64,000 bases of DNA from Arthrobacter_M sp030063245 (GTDB lineage: Bacteria; Actinomycetota; Actinomycetes; Actinomycetales; Micrococcaceae): contig NZ_CP180316.1 of NCBI RefSeq assembly GCF_051131705.1, positions 1,922,001-1,986,000 of the forward strand, read 5' to 3'. Shown piece by piece: positions 1 to 9,836 of the stretch (its first letter is position 1; each line of letters opens with the position of its first letter). The notes under the pieces are model-generated. The model saw only the letters and a list, made by a program, of their open reading frames with translations. It searched no databases and was not told where the DNA came from. The position numbers and the translations under genes were made by a program.

Positions 1-60
1 GCGCAACCCCGTCATCAATACCGGGTTCGGTGTCCGGCAACGATAGGCGGGAATCGATAG

Positions 61-727
61 ATGGAGGCTGCAGTGGGAGTGAAAGCGTCGGTAATTGCTT
101 TTGATGTTAACGAAACCCTTTCTGATATGTCACCCATTGGGGTCTGCTTCGGCGAGGTCGGCGCCCCGGAATATCTGGCCAAGGCGTGGTTTGCGAGTCT
201 GCTGCGCGACGGTTTTGCCCTCGCGGCGGCCGGTGGCAGGCAACATTCGCCGAGATCGCCGCCGAAGCACTACGCGGGCTCCTTCACGTTGTCACACTGA
301 ACCGGGACCTGGCGGACGCGGTGGAGCACATCATGCTGGGGTTGGCGGGCCTGCGCCCCCACCCGATGTCGTTGCCGGTGTCCGGGCACTGTCCGCGGCA
401 GGTTTCCGTCTGGTGACCCTGACCAACGGCTCCACCTTGATCGCCGAGAAATTGCTTACCCAAGCCGGGATCCGCGAAGAGTTCGAACAGCTTCTCTCCG
501 TTGAGGACGCACCCGCTTGGAAGCCTGTCAGGGGTGCGTTCGACTATGCCGTGGGTGCATGCGGGGTCGACGCAGCGCAAATGATCCTTGTCGCCGTCCA
601 TCCCTGGGATATTCACGGAGCAACGCGTGCCGGACTGCAGACCGCGTGGCTGAACCGCATCGGCACCCCTTTCCCCGGCCCTAATGTCCGTCGGCGCGAG
701 GGGTGGTGCATGAGTGTGGAGTCGTGA
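61..727 (+). pseudogene. Haloacid dehalogenase type II family gene, two frameshifts
   Basis: The three reading frames together rebuild one HAD-superfamily hydrolase. Frame one (from 61) carries the nucleophile motif AFDVNETLSD, frame three (about 235-355) carries a cap-like stretch containing ATFAEIAAEALRGLL, and frame two (about 355-727) carries LTNGS, the motif II Ser/Thr box, KP of motif III and a late HPWDIHGA acidic motif. Enzymes of this family hydrolyse 2-haloacids or phosphate esters in the cytoplasm. No single frame can give a full product, so two indels near 230 and 345 break it. It is either a pseudogene or carries sequencing errors. The start could be the ATG at 61 or a GTG at 73 or 79. 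Confidence 0.75.
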
Positions 728-738
728 ACAATGGGGCC

Positions 739-1154
739 ATGAATGAGATGAATCTGAGCGCCGTTGCCCTCGTCTGTGCACTGACGCCTTCACCGGAGCC
801 CTCCAGCAGCGAACTGCTGGCGCGGCAGATCCTTGAGCACCTTAAGAATCACGGCGTATCCGGTTCGGTCCTGCGGGTCGTGGACTGGGATGTACATCCG
901 CGGTGGCGGCCGTTGTCGGAAATGGGGACGGCGCCCATAAGGTCAGCGCTGACATGTTTCAGGGCCTGAATGACATCGGTTTCGCCATCCCCGCCCAAGG
1001 CATGACGTACTGGGTGGGTGGAGCAATGCAGACCACTGATTTCAAAGGTCTTGAGGAAGTCCCGGAGAAAGTGGCATCGGCCACCGCCGTGGCTGCCCGG
1101 CATGCGGGGCACCTTGCAACCGTTCTGCGGAAGAATGCCTTCTCTGCTGGATAA
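739..1154 (+). pseudogene. NAD(P)H-dependent FMN reductase/flavodoxin-family remnant
   Basis: The N-terminal part (739 to about 897) reads MNEMNLSAVALVCALTPSP and continues to VLRVVDWDVHP, which fits the first beta-alpha-beta unit of a flavodoxin-like reductase. The C-terminal part is in another frame (about 905-1154) and reads AAVVGNGDGAHKVSADMF and later GMTYWVGGAMQTTDF, which fits the end of the same family. The central region, which in the family holds the flavin-binding loop, is missing at about 900, so this looks like an internal deletion plus a frame change. Not expected to be functional. It follows the broken dehalogenase gene by 11 bases. Confidence 0.6.
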
Positions 1155-1398
1155 AAGTCCACTGCCGTCTCGCTTGTCGTTGAAATGAATCTGCCGCTGC
1201 CCATGGCGCCCGGTATCGAGTACGGGACCTGGCCTCGGCAGGAAGTGAAGGATTCATGAATCTGTGACCATCCGTGCTGCCGTTCACAGCGAACTACATA
1301 GTGTCAGCCTTGGGTTTGCCCGGTCCTGAGTCGGATGCCCATCCGGGAGCCGAACCGGAACCAGAACCGATCCATTGTTATTCAATCGAGGGAATGTC

Positions 1399-1857
1399 AT
1401 GGCTATTAATAATAGGAGTTTCTTCATCGTCCCGGCAGCGGCTCTGCTGCTGGCTGTGAGCGGCTGCTCATCAGCGGGCACGAGCGCGGGCACGGGCACC
1501 GGGAGCAGTAGCGCTGCGGGCGGCACGTCGTCCATGGCTATGACCGCTTCGCCCGGCACGGCAACCGCCCCAGCCGGTGGTTCCTCTGCCTCGGCTACGC
1601 CGGCCACTGCGTCCGATACGATTCACATCAAAGGTTTCGCTTACCAGGGACCGGACAGCGTCGCCTCCGGCGCCATGGTGACCGTGATGAATATGGACAG
1701 CGCAGCCCATACTGTGACAGCCGATGAGGGCTCCGCATTCGATGTGACCGTGAAACCCGGGGAAAGCGTCACCTTCACAGCCCCCACTGCCCCGGGAACA
1801 TACAAGTATCACTGCACGTACCACGGCAATATGCATGGGACGCTGGTCGTCAAATGA
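1399..1857 (+). CDS. Cupredoxin-domain lipoprotein (plastocyanin/azurin-like)
   Basis: A 152-residue exported copper protein. The N-terminus has a basic start, a hydrophobic stretch and the lipobox LAVSGC, so the mature protein should be lipid-anchored outside the membrane. A Ser/Gly/Thr/Ala-rich linker of about 60 residues follows, then a cupredoxin fold. Candidate type-1 copper ligands are the His in AAHTVT and the Cys, His and Met in YHCTYHGNMHG. Such proteins usually carry electrons or bind copper. The ATG at 1399 is preceded by GAGGGA. The stop overlaps the next start (ATGA), so the following membrane protein is probably co-translated. An upstream in-frame start at 1375 would add eight residues before the signal peptide and is less likely. 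Confidence 0.85.
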   Translation: MAINNRSFFIVPAAALLLAVSGCSSAGTSAGTGTGSSSAAGGTSSMAMTASPGTATAPAGGSSASATPATASDTIHIKGFAYQGPDSVASGAMVTVMNMDSAAHTVTADEGSAFDVTVKPGESVTFTAPTAPGTYKYHCTYHGNMHGTLVVK

Positions 1858-2309
1858 GCCGCAACCGCCGGGCCGACAGTAGGGCCGTCGGTCTGACCCT
1901 TCGGGTGCTGACGGCCGCAGGCCTGGCCGTGGACGCGGTGATCCACGTACGGTTGGCACCGGGATACCAGCTTGCCGCCCCGGACGGCATTGGACAGGGC
2001 AACCTGTTTTATCTGGAATCAGCGGCTGCCATCCTGGCGGCGCTCTATGTCTTGATCCGGGGAAGCCGGCCCGCATTTTTGCTGGCCCTCGTCGTAGCAG
2101 CGGGCGGATTGGCTGCCGTGCTCCTGTACCGCTACGTCGACCTTCCGCCGATCGGCCCGATACCCTCCATGTATGAACCGGTTTGGTACCTGGAAAAAAC
2201 CATCAGCGCCATCGCTGAGGGACTCGGCGCGCTCTTCGGTCTCGCTGGGCTCGTGTACCTGCGGCGCGTTGCTGCCAGGAACGGGATGCGGGCCGGCGCC
2301 CACGGATGA
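1854..2309 (+). CDS. Small integral membrane protein coupled to the cupredoxin
   Basis: A 151-residue protein with about four hydrophobic segments, among them LTAAGLAVDAVIHVRLA, AAAILAALYVLI and LLALVVAAGGLAAVLLY. It begins inside the stop of the cupredoxin gene (ATGA), so the two are probably one transcript and may act together at the membrane. No catalytic motif is visible. Proteins of this layout are annotated as uncharacterised membrane proteins in actinobacteria. A role in electron transfer or copper handling rests only on the neighbour. Confidence 0.75.
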   Translation: MSRNRRADSRAVGLTLRVLTAAGLAVDAVIHVRLAPGYQLAAPDGIGQGNLFYLESAAAILAALYVLIRGSRPAFLLALVVAAGGLAAVLLYRYVDLPPIGPIPSMYEPVWYLEKTISAIAEGLGALFGLAGLVYLRRVAARNGMRAGAHG

Positions 2310-2549
2310 CCGGCGCCCACGAGGGACCGGAGAATGTCGCAGGAATAGTAAATCTGCGGCGGTCGATGGGCTGTGACCTTTGACTAGAAATGGCAGTCTA
2401 ATCGCAGGGTTAGGTGGCCTGTCCGTAGCATCAATGCACAATTCAGGGTGGCGCACCCATCACCACCAGCGCTTCGGGTCGAACTGCTTGAGTTCATGGA
2501 GTCGTCGCAACAACTGAGTCGGTAGCGGACCGCTCAGTACCGGCTGCCG

Positions 2550-4169
2550 TCATGCGGTGAGGTCCCGCCGCCGGATCAGGAAAGCCGCAAGTGCGGCTCC
2601 GGCGAGGGCGCTGACGGTCAGGGTCAGGGCTCCGTCGGGGTCGAAGGGTTCAGCTGGCATGGCGGAGGAGTGACGGAACGGGCTCATATCCTGCAACCAC
2701 AACGGAAGGCCGAGCAGCTCCCCGAACTGGCCCAGGATCAGCCCGACGGCCAGGAATCCCCAAGCCAGCGCGCTGCTCAACCGGGGAACGACAGCGAAGG
2801 CCAGTGAAGTTACAGCCGGGAAGACAGCTGCGGCAGGGACGTGCGCCAGCGCGGCGGCCACGATCAATCCTCCCTGGCTGTTGCCTGCCCCCGACAGACC
2901 CAGCCCGACGGCCGCCGCAGTACCAGCGGTTGTAGCCACCGCTGTCACGGACAAAGCGGCTATAGCCAGGGTCCCCGCCAGCCATCGGGCACGGGACGCA
3001 GGGACCGCGAGGAGCAGTTCGGCCCGGCCCTCGGCCTCTTCGGCCCGAAGTCGAAGCACCGCCTGGATTCCGGCGGCAGCAGCGAGGACACCTGCGATGC
3101 CCAGCAGGGCAGTGGTAAGGAGATCGACGACGTCGGCCTGGCCGCCCGGCACGAGGCGGCCAATCAGTTCCTTAAGGGACGGGTTGCCTGCCAGCGCGTC
3201 CCTGACCAGGGGAGCGAGGCCGCCTGCCACGGCGCCGATTGTTGCGGCGGCGAGGCACCAGCCGGCCAGTGTGGAGCGTTGAAGACGCCACGCAAGGCCC
3301 ACGAACGAGGCGCCTCCGGCGCCGGCCCGCTCCTTCCCATAGCGATCGTGCAGGACGCTGGCGCCAAGATCCCTGCGGTTCCTGACCAGTACCGCTGCCG
3401 CGGCCAAAACCAGCGCGGCCGCGGCCAGAACCAGAAGCGGCACGGGATCGGCCGACGAGAACGGTCGGGACCGTTGGCCCCAGCCAATGGGTGAGAACAG
3501 CGATGGCCACGCCGCTTTGACGTGCATCAGGTCAGCATCCGGGGTGCCGAGGGCGGCCCCGATGCCCCGGACAAGATAAGCGGCACCGATCAGGCCTGCG
3601 GCGACCCCGTTCGCGCTGCGCCCGGACGGCATAACCTGCGCAACCACCGCGGCAGCGGCCACGAAGAACAAACCCACCGCACCCACCGCTGCCCCTGCCA
3701 CGAGCGACCCGGAAGCCGGCAGACCAGCGGCTGCGAAACCGGCCGTGACCGACCCGGCCAGGACCAGGTTCGCGCAGGCACCGACCAGGAGCGTCGCCGC
3801 CAAGGGGGCGACGCGCGGGACCGGGGCGGAGCCTATGAGTTCGGAGCGTCCGAGCTCTTCATCGGCACGCGTGTGCCGCACGACAAGGAAGGTGCTCATC
3901 AGACCGGCCAGGACCGCGGTAGACGAGTAGACCTGGAAGAACACCACCGCCCCGATACCGGTGCCATCGGGCAGCCCGCGGAGGAAAAGAAACGCAGGGC
4001 TTGCCGCGGCAACGGAAATGATCGCAGCCCGTTCGTCCTCGTTTCCGAACTGGCCGGCCACCGCGATGGAAGTGACAAAGCCCAGCCCGGCGATGCCCAG
4101 GATCCACACGGCAAGGATCCAGCGGTCCCGGCGTGCCTGGACCATGGCCAGCCGGACCACGGCGCCCAT
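2550..4169 (-). CDS. ABC-2 type exporter permease
   Basis: A 539-residue membrane protein with about twelve hydrophobic segments arranged as two similar halves. This matches the large permeases often annotated as exporters of polyketide antibiotics in actinobacteria. It starts with MGAVVRLAMVQARRDRW, an amphipathic cytoplasmic segment typical of ABC-2 permeases. The start ATG overlaps the stop of the ATPase gene by one base (TGATG), so the two are translationally coupled and form one transporter. The substrate cannot be read from the sequence. No regulator gene is adjacent, although such pairs often have a TetR-type one. Confidence 0.85.
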   Translation of the reverse strand: MGAVVRLAMVQARRDRWILAVWILGIAGLGFVTSIAVAGQFGNEDERAAIISVAAASPAFLFLRGLPDGTGIGAVVFFQVYSSTAVLAGLMSTFLVVRHTRADEELGRSELIGSAPVPRVAPLAATLLVGACANLVLAGSVTAGFAAAGLPASGSLVAGAAVGAVGLFFVAAAAVVAQVMPSGRSANGVAAGLIGAAYLVRGIGAALGTPDADLMHVKAAWPSLFSPIGWGQRSRPFSSADPVPLLVLAAAALVLAAAAVLVRNRRDLGASVLHDRYGKERAGAGGASFVGLAWRLQRSTLAGWCLAAATIGAVAGGLAPLVRDALAGNPSLKELIGRLVPGGQADVVDLLTTALLGIAGVLAAAAGIQAVLRLRAEEAEGRAELLLAVPASRARWLAGTLAIAALSVTAVATTAGTAAAVGLGLSGAGNSQGGLIVAAALAHVPAAAVFPAVTSLAFAVVPRLSSALAWGFLAVGLILGQFGELLGLPLWLQDMSPFRHSSAMPAEPFDPDGALTLTVSALAGAALAAFLIRRRDLTA

Positions 4170-5095
4170 CAGCGTACCTCCCCGTTCGGCACACCGTGGT
4201 CCGATTCCGTGTAATGGCGCATGAACAACTCCTCCAGCGAGGGCGGGGCCGCGGTAATGTCGGTGACGCCGGCCGCCGCGAGACCTTCCAGGACGGGGCC
4301 TAGGTCAGCGGCGTCGGCATTGAACTCGGTTTCGGTTCCGTCGCTGTGCAGGTCGTGCACGCCAGGCAGCGCCGCCAATACTGCCGGATCCGTCGCGGCC
4401 GTGAATCGGAAACGGGTCCGTGTCAGGTGCCGGAGCTCGGCCAGGGTTCCCGATTCAACGGCTGTCCCGGAGCGGATGATGGTGACCCTGTCACAGAGCT
4501 GCTCGACCTCGCTGAGGATATGGCTGGAGAGCAGCACCGTCGCCCCGTCGCGCCTGACACGCTGGACCTGGCGCCGGAAAACGGAGTCCATGACCGGATC
4601 CAGGCCCGCGCTTGGTTCATCCAGAAGGTACAGGCGGGCCGGGCGGGCGAACGCGGCGATGAGTGCCGCCTTCTGCCGGTTGCCCTTGGAATAGGTCCGG
4701 GCCGTCCGCCGCGGGTCGAAATCGAACTCGTCGACGAGCTCGCGGCGCAGCCGTTCATCCGCCCCACCGCGCAGACCCGTGAGCAGATCGATGACTTCCC
4801 CGCCGGAAAGATTAGGCCACAGACTCACGTCGCCGGGAACATAGGCGACATCGCGGTGCGCCCGGGCAGGGTTCATCCAAGGGTCCAGGTTGAAGACGCG
4901 GGCGGTGCCTGAGGTGGGACGAATGAGGCCCAGGAGTATCCGGAGAGTGGTTGACTTGCCGGCGCCGTTGGGTCCCAAGAAGCCGTGGACCTCGCCGGTC
5001 CTGACGCTGAGATCGAGACCGGCCAGTGCGGTGGTCCGGCCGAAATTCTTCGCCAGCCGGGTGGTTTCAATGACGGGAGGTGATCCTGTGTGCAT
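4169..5095 (-). CDS. ABC transporter ATP-binding protein
   Basis: A 308-residue cytoplasmic ATPase of the DrrA-like drug-export group. It shows Walker A GPNGAGKST, the signature region WPNLSGGE, Walker B LYLLDEPSAGLDP and the H-loop SSHILSE. The C-terminal about 90 residues form the accessory domain of this group. It powers the permease encoded directly downstream. The ATG at 5095 has an AAGGAA stretch about 10 bases upstream. Function as an exporter ATPase is firm; the exported compound is unknown. Confidence 0.92.
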   Translation of the reverse strand: MHTGSPPVIETTRLAKNFGRTTALAGLDLSVRTGEVHGFLGPNGAGKSTTLRILLGLIRPTSGTARVFNLDPWMNPARAHRDVAYVPGDVSLWPNLSGGEVIDLLTGLRGGADERLRRELVDEFDFDPRRTARTYSKGNRQKAALIAAFARPARLYLLDEPSAGLDPVMDSVFRRQVQRVRRDGATVLLSSHILSEVEQLCDRVTIIRSGTAVESGTLAELRHLTRTRFRFTAATDPAVLAALPGVHDLHSDGTETEFNADAADLGPVLEGLAAAGVTDITAAPPSLEELFMRHYTESDHGVPNGEVR

Positions 5096-5634
5096 GGTCG
5101 TTCCGTTCCTTGGTCGCAGCGCGCACGCCCAAGGCGACCGCCAAGGGCGTTCCGCGGGCTTTTCGCGCGCGGGCCGACCAGGCTTCGCGGCTCTCCGATC
5201 TACAGCTTACAAGTACCAAACCAGCCGGGGAAGACCAGCGCGGGCGCCCCCGGCCCGGATGTGTCGGCTAGCCCAACCACACGCGAACGGCCGCCCAGAC
5301 CTGGATGACGTCGCGAACATCGTGGAACAGTCCACTCGGGACGGGATGCTGACGGACGCCAGCGGCACTCTCACCGCGGCGTTCGAGTTCACGGTCAAAC
5401 CGTGACAGACGTTGAGGTTCCCGTCGGCGGGATGGTGCTCCTGCCGCAGTCATCCACCCCGGCAGAGATCCATCCGGGAGTCGCCAAGCACGGCTATCCC
5501 AGGTACATCCTCACCAACGACGGCAACACCACCGGCGTGCCCTTCTGGAGGACATCAGCAAAGAACTGGTCGGTGAAGTGCAGGACGCCACGAGCGCCCT
5601 AACCTGGGCGGTGGGTTCCTCCGAAAACGCCACA
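5096..5634. other. Stretch without a confident gene
   Basis: This stretch lies upstream of the ABC operon and must hold its promoter. On the plus strand, the end of an open frame (to 5405, ending FEFTVKP) overlaps by GTGA a further frame at 5402-5602 that includes GMVLLPQSSTPAEIHPG. Neither could be assigned to a family and neither has a good ribosome site, so they may be remnants of a decayed gene. Nothing else was recognised. Confidence 0.4.
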
Positions 5635-5639
5635 AAAAA

Positions 5640-5664
5640 GGTGCGGCTCCGCGGGAGCCGCACC
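5640..5664 (-). terminator. Strong bidirectional intrinsic terminator
   Basis: A perfect 11-bp stem (GGTGCGGCTCC, loop GCG, GGAGCCGCACC). It is flanked on the plus strand by six A residues before and CTTTCTT after, so it can terminate in both directions; the minus direction has the better U-run. It lies 18 bases beyond the stop of the CsbD gene. Confidence 0.9.
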
Positions 5665-5682
5665 CTTTCTTAGATTCGGGAG

Positions 5683-5859
5683 TCAGTCATTCTTGAAAGC
5701 GTCCTTGACCTTCTCGCCCGCCTGCTTCAAATCCGACTTGGCCTGATCGCCTTGGCCTTCTGCCTTGAGGCTCTCATCACCTGTTGCTTTGCCGGCGGCC
5801 TCTTTGCCCTTGCCGCCAAGCTTCTCAGCGGCGTTACCGATCTTGTCATCCAAACCCAT
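5683..5859 (-). CDS. CsbD-family stress protein
   Basis: A short gene of 58 codons beginning MGLDDKIGNAAEKLGGKGKE and ending VKDAFKND. It is almost entirely charged and alanine/glycine residues with repeated lysine-rich helical segments, the hallmark of CsbD-like proteins, which are small cytoplasmic general-stress proteins of unknown biochemical role. The ATG at 5859 has GGGAG seven bases upstream, and a strong terminator follows the stop, so it is a single-gene unit. Confidence 0.93.
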   Translation of the reverse strand: MGLDDKIGNAAEKLGGKGKEAAGKATGDESLKAEGQGDQAKSDLKQAGEKVKDAFKND

Positions 5860-5991
5860 GGTGTTTCTCCCTACGGTCGGCTCCCGCCGGCAGACCGCCA
5901 GCGGCTAACCCTTCCATCCTACCCACGCTTCGGCTGGGGGCCCAGCTTGCAGTCTCTGCCAACAGCGCGGACCGGCGGATATGATCAAACC

Positions 5992-6387
5992 ATGCCCGGA
6001 CCCGCAGATGCTCTTGGCCCAATCCTGGAACTGATGACGTGGGTGGGCTTCGTACCCGGCATTCCGCTGCTGGTCGCCGGTTGGGTGGTGGCCAAACGCC
6101 GCTGCCCCTGGACCAGCACTACCGCTGAGGTCTTCGAAGCTGGCGGGTACAAGGGTTTCCGGTGGTCCGACGGGGAGAACGCCCCTCACCTTTCCCTACA
6201 CACCGCGGAGGAAACCCGAGGGCTGGAGCCCGGCAGCGAAGTCGTGCTCCATTTCGACGCGTGCCACCCGGGCCGGTGGGGCCTCGTCCCCCACCGGCAC
6301 GATAACACCGTTATGACCGTTGGATGGATCCTGACCGCGGTCGGGATCGTGTGCACCCTAGCAGGGTTCATTCTGATGATGTTCTAA
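5992..6387 (+). CDS. Small membrane protein, two transmembrane segments
   Basis: A 131-residue protein with a hydrophobic segment near the N-terminus (WVGFVPGIPLLVAGWVV) and another at the C-terminus (VGWILTAVGIVCTLAGFIL). Between them is a soluble region of about 70 residues with no known motif. The layout resembles DUF3592-like membrane proteins, but I cannot confirm the family. The ATG at 5992 was chosen because coding character begins there; the open frame upstream runs antisense to the CsbD gene. Confidence 0.6.
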   Translation: MPGPADALGPILELMTWVGFVPGIPLLVAGWVVAKRRCPWTSTTAEVFEAGGYKGFRWSDGENAPHLSLHTAEETRGLEPGSEVVLHFDACHPGRWGLVPHRHDNTVMTVGWILTAVGIVCTLAGFILMMF

Positions 6388-6509
6388 ACGGCGAGACCTG
6401 CGCTGCTCTGCTGGAGGAAACCTGTCTTAGCAAGCGAGTCTCAGCGACCATGACATTCGCCTCCTCGCCTGCGTCGTCGCCTGGAAACACCGTCCATGAA
6501 GGACCGTTC

Positions 6510-6802
6510 ATGAGACGCTTCGCGTGTTTGCCGATCCGGGCAGGCTGCCGGGTTTTTGCCGGTCTTTTCCAGGTGCTGGTCCACGCAGATCGGTGCGCGG
6601 GTGCTGATGTGCACGGGCTCGGCATGGATTTGTTTGGGCGAGATGAGTTCGTGGAGACGGCCTTGAGGGAACGGAGCGTCATCGTCGAGACCGGGACTGA
6701 CTGGGTTTCCTTCGTCGCCCGCGACGGTAACCTCATCACCGATCAAGACCCCAGTCCTCCGAAGACGTGGCGAAGGAAGCTATCAAGGTCCTGGCGAAGT
6801 AG
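6510..6802 (+). pseudogene. Possible DJ-1/PfpI-type amidotransferase C-terminal remnant
   Basis: The segment reading VIVETGTDWVSFVARDGNLI, then DQDP, and after a one-base frame change near 6748 SSEDVAKEAIKVLAK followed by TAG, resembles the last 45 residues of PfpI/DJ-1 proteins (a DGNLIT-R-P-type motif, then the final helix). The upstream part, including the nucleophile-elbow cysteine, could not be found. It is best read as a decayed gene fragment. The similarity is by eye only. Confidence 0.4.
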
Positions 6803-7165
6803 CGCCGCTTTTCAGGCCAAGCACGACGGCGCACGGTTGCCGAAAGGCGGCCGACGGCGGCGGCCGTCCGCCGCCGTCGTGCCGCCCAGCGGGCTTCCCC
6901 GGTATCGAGAGGCTGCCGCGTCCTGGGCAGATCGCTCTTCGTGTGCAAAGGGCACGGCCCGAACACGTCAACATGGCCTGGGTTTCTGCGGCGGTTCGGT
7001 CCTGTTGGGCTGTCGGAATAAGTTTTTGAAGATTTTTTGCCCGGGGGCCGTATTTGTCCTGCTTCGCTCTTATTTTGTCGGTGGGGTCTCTTAGTCTGAA
7101 GTCAGTAACAAATCGAAGTCTTCGCTGGTGAGGATGACCGGCCCGGATAGAGGCGGTGGGAGCGG
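6803..7165. other. Non-coding stretch before the DUF222/HNH gene
   Basis: No open frame with coding character was seen on either strand. The last 150 bases are richer in A and T (for example TTTTTGAAGATTTTTTG near 7022) and should contain the promoter of the downstream gene. Confidence 0.4.
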
Positions 7166-9599
7166 ATGGAGATTAGTCTAGATAACGTCGCTCAGGTGCT
7201 GGCCGCCGTCGCCGCGAAATACCCGGGCCGTGCCCGCTCGGCCGGATCTCCCGCGAGCGGTGAAAATTCCAAGCAACCAGATACTGCCGGATCAGCCGAA
7301 CCAGACGCTGCCGGATCGGCACACGATATTGCGGGGTCAGCCGTTCCCGGCGGCGTCGTCATTCCTGCTGGTCCTGCCGGCGGTATCGAAGTGCGGCTGG
7401 GTATAATCGATGCGCAGCTCGCGGGGATTTTAGCGACGGACCCGCGAGCCGTATCGCCCGCGTCCTGGCTGCCGATCCTCGATACGCTTGAGGTCCTGCA
7501 CCGGCGCTTGGACGCCGTGTACCTGCGCAGCGTCGCCGCCGCAGACCAGACCGGTGCGGCGGCTTTCTCCGGGCTCGGCACCCGCAACGTGCAGGACTAC
7601 CTCAATCACGGGGCCGGAATCGAACCGGGCCGGGCGAAAGCCGATGTTGAGGCCGCTCGGGCCCTGCATACCAGTTCCGTCGGCCGGAGCCTTCTGACGC
7701 GCGAAGCAACACTGAATGCCGGACCGCTGGCCGCGATGGGCCCAGGTCTGGAGAGCGGGGAGATCACCGCCGCGCACATCCACACCGGCGTGAAAGTGCT
7801 GGAGAATCTTCCCACCCGGCTGCTGACTGGGACGACCACCGCCGCGATCGGGGCGTTCCTGGCCCGGCAGGCGCCCACTCATCAACGTGAGCAGTTCCGT
7901 AAGCTCGCCGCCTTCCTGATAACGACCTGCGAAACGAACATCAACGACCACTACGATCCCCAGGCGTTCCTACGTCGGAGGCTCACCATGGCTGTGGATA
8001 TCACCGGCATGGTGTACGGCTCGTACCAGCTCGATCCGGCCGCCGGAGCCGAATTCAGGGCCCTGCTGGATCCTTTGTCTGCGCCGACCCCGGACCAGCA
8101 GGCGCCTGACGGGGCGTTCAACGTCACCGATGAAAGGACGCCGGATCAGCGCCGGGCCGACGCGTTGACGGACATCACCCGAGCCGCGACCGCCTACTTG
8201 GGCTTCCCCGGCCGACCCGCCACCGCCGCCGACTGGCGGCAGCGCTGACGCCGGCGGCCCCAACGGCACAGCGGGCACCGGCGAGGCGGGTAAGTCGGGC
8301 GAGGCGGATGCTTGGGTGGTCCCGGCGTCGGATGAGCAGGACCGGGAAGCTGCCGCGGCAGCGCAGGCGCGGGACCTCTTCGGCCTCACCCCCATTGCCG
8401 GCACCACCCACTGTAATCCAGGCCGGGCCGCACGGCTCCGGCCAGGCCGGCGTCCGGCCAGGATTACCATTACCACCACCTTTGACCAGCTCCGCAGCTA
8501 CCCGGAAGATATGGTGGCAGCCCTCAGGGATGACGCACCCAGACGCGACCCAGCCGGACCCGACGCAACCAGAGATAACCCAGCCAGAGTCGACGTGCCC
8601 CCACCCGCCGGCGCGGGCGTCAAACCACCGGAACCACCGGTCGCTGATGATGAATCACCGGAATCACCGGAACCGCCGGAACCACCGGAACCACTGGAAC
8701 GACCGGAACCGCCGGAACCGCCGGAACCACCGGAACCACTGGAACGACCGGAACCACCGGAACCACCGGAACCACCGGAACCACCGGGTCGGACCCCCGC
8801 CACCGGGACCGGTACTCCTGCCCGCGAATGGCTCCAGGTCACGGACCGGGAATGGAAACGGCCCGATCCCACCGCTACAGGCAACGGCTGGCCGCAGGAA
8901 TCCGCAGAATCCGATCCCGGCAACGGCTGGCCCGGCGGCATCGGCCCGGCCAGCACCACCACCAACAACGGATGGCCCGACAGTAACCCGACTGCCCCCG
9001 GGACCGGCTGGGAACAGGCCGGCTCCGGAATCTACCTCCCCGGTTCCAGTCCAGTCTGTACCTGCGGCAGAGGGCCTAACACACCCCTGGATCCCACACA
9101 CTCCTGGTGCGACCAACTCGGCAGCATCACCCCCGGCATGTTGGCCCGGCTGGTCTGCGGCGCGACCTTCGAACGCGCCGTCCTGGACGCCAAGGGCGCC
9201 TTCCTGGACCTCGGCACGGCGGTCCGCCTCGCCTCACCGGCCCAGCGCCGAGCGGTATCGATCCGCGACGGCGGCTGCATCAGACCCGGCTGCAATCGTC
9301 CACCCAGCTGGTGTGATATCCACCACATAATCTGGTTCACCAACGGTGGCCCCACCGACGTCATCAATCTGGCACCAGCGTGCCCGGCGGACCATTCCCT
9401 CTTCCACGCCGGCATCCTCGAAGCAACCATGATCGACGGCATCCCCTACGTCCGCTACGGACCCAACGCCGTTATCCGCGCCGGCCTGCGGCCATACCGC
9501 GCCGGCACAGCCAACAACTGGACCCGCAACACGTACTTCGACGACCTCAAAGACGCCCGAAACCTCGCCCGAACCATCATCACCGCCCGCGAACTATAG
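7166..9599 (+). pseudogene. DUF222/HNH endonuclease (13E12 family), frameshifted
   Basis: The first part (7166-8248) is a DUF222 domain of about 360 residues. The second part, open from before 8316 to 9599 in another frame, holds a proline-rich linker and a C-terminal HNH nuclease domain with CIRPGCNRPPSWCDIHHI and a later CPADHSLFH. The usual protein of this family is one chain, so an indel in the linker at about 8200-8240 has split it. Members are abundant in multicopy form in Micrococcales and mycobacteria and are often linked to mobile or repeated DNA. The ATG at 7166 has GGTGGGAG just upstream. The HNH half could still be translated from a GTG at 8316, but this is doubtful. Confidence 0.8.
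8655..8790 (+). repeat. Short tandem repeats coding for a Pro-Glu-Pro tract
   Basis: Nine-base units of the form CCGGAACCA, encoding Pro-Glu-Pro, repeat many times, with two copies of a longer block ending LERPEP. The repeat lies in the linker between DUF222 and HNH and is prone to slippage, although the frame break itself is upstream of it. Confidence 0.85.
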
Positions 9600-9836
9600 A
9601 TACGGTTTCCCGTCCGGCCGCGATGAACAAGCCGATGACGCAGAGATGACACAGAAATCATCCGAGGGTTGAATATCTGCGAGGCCCCGCCCCGCTATCG
9701 TGCAGCAGCCCACTGGACGCAGGGTCCACTCGGACGGCCCTGGGATAATGTTGGAGTCCTGATCGCGCAACCGGCGCCCACCTATCTCGCCCACCGGTTC
9801 TCCCACGAGAGCCCCGTCTTCGGAGTCATCCCGGTC

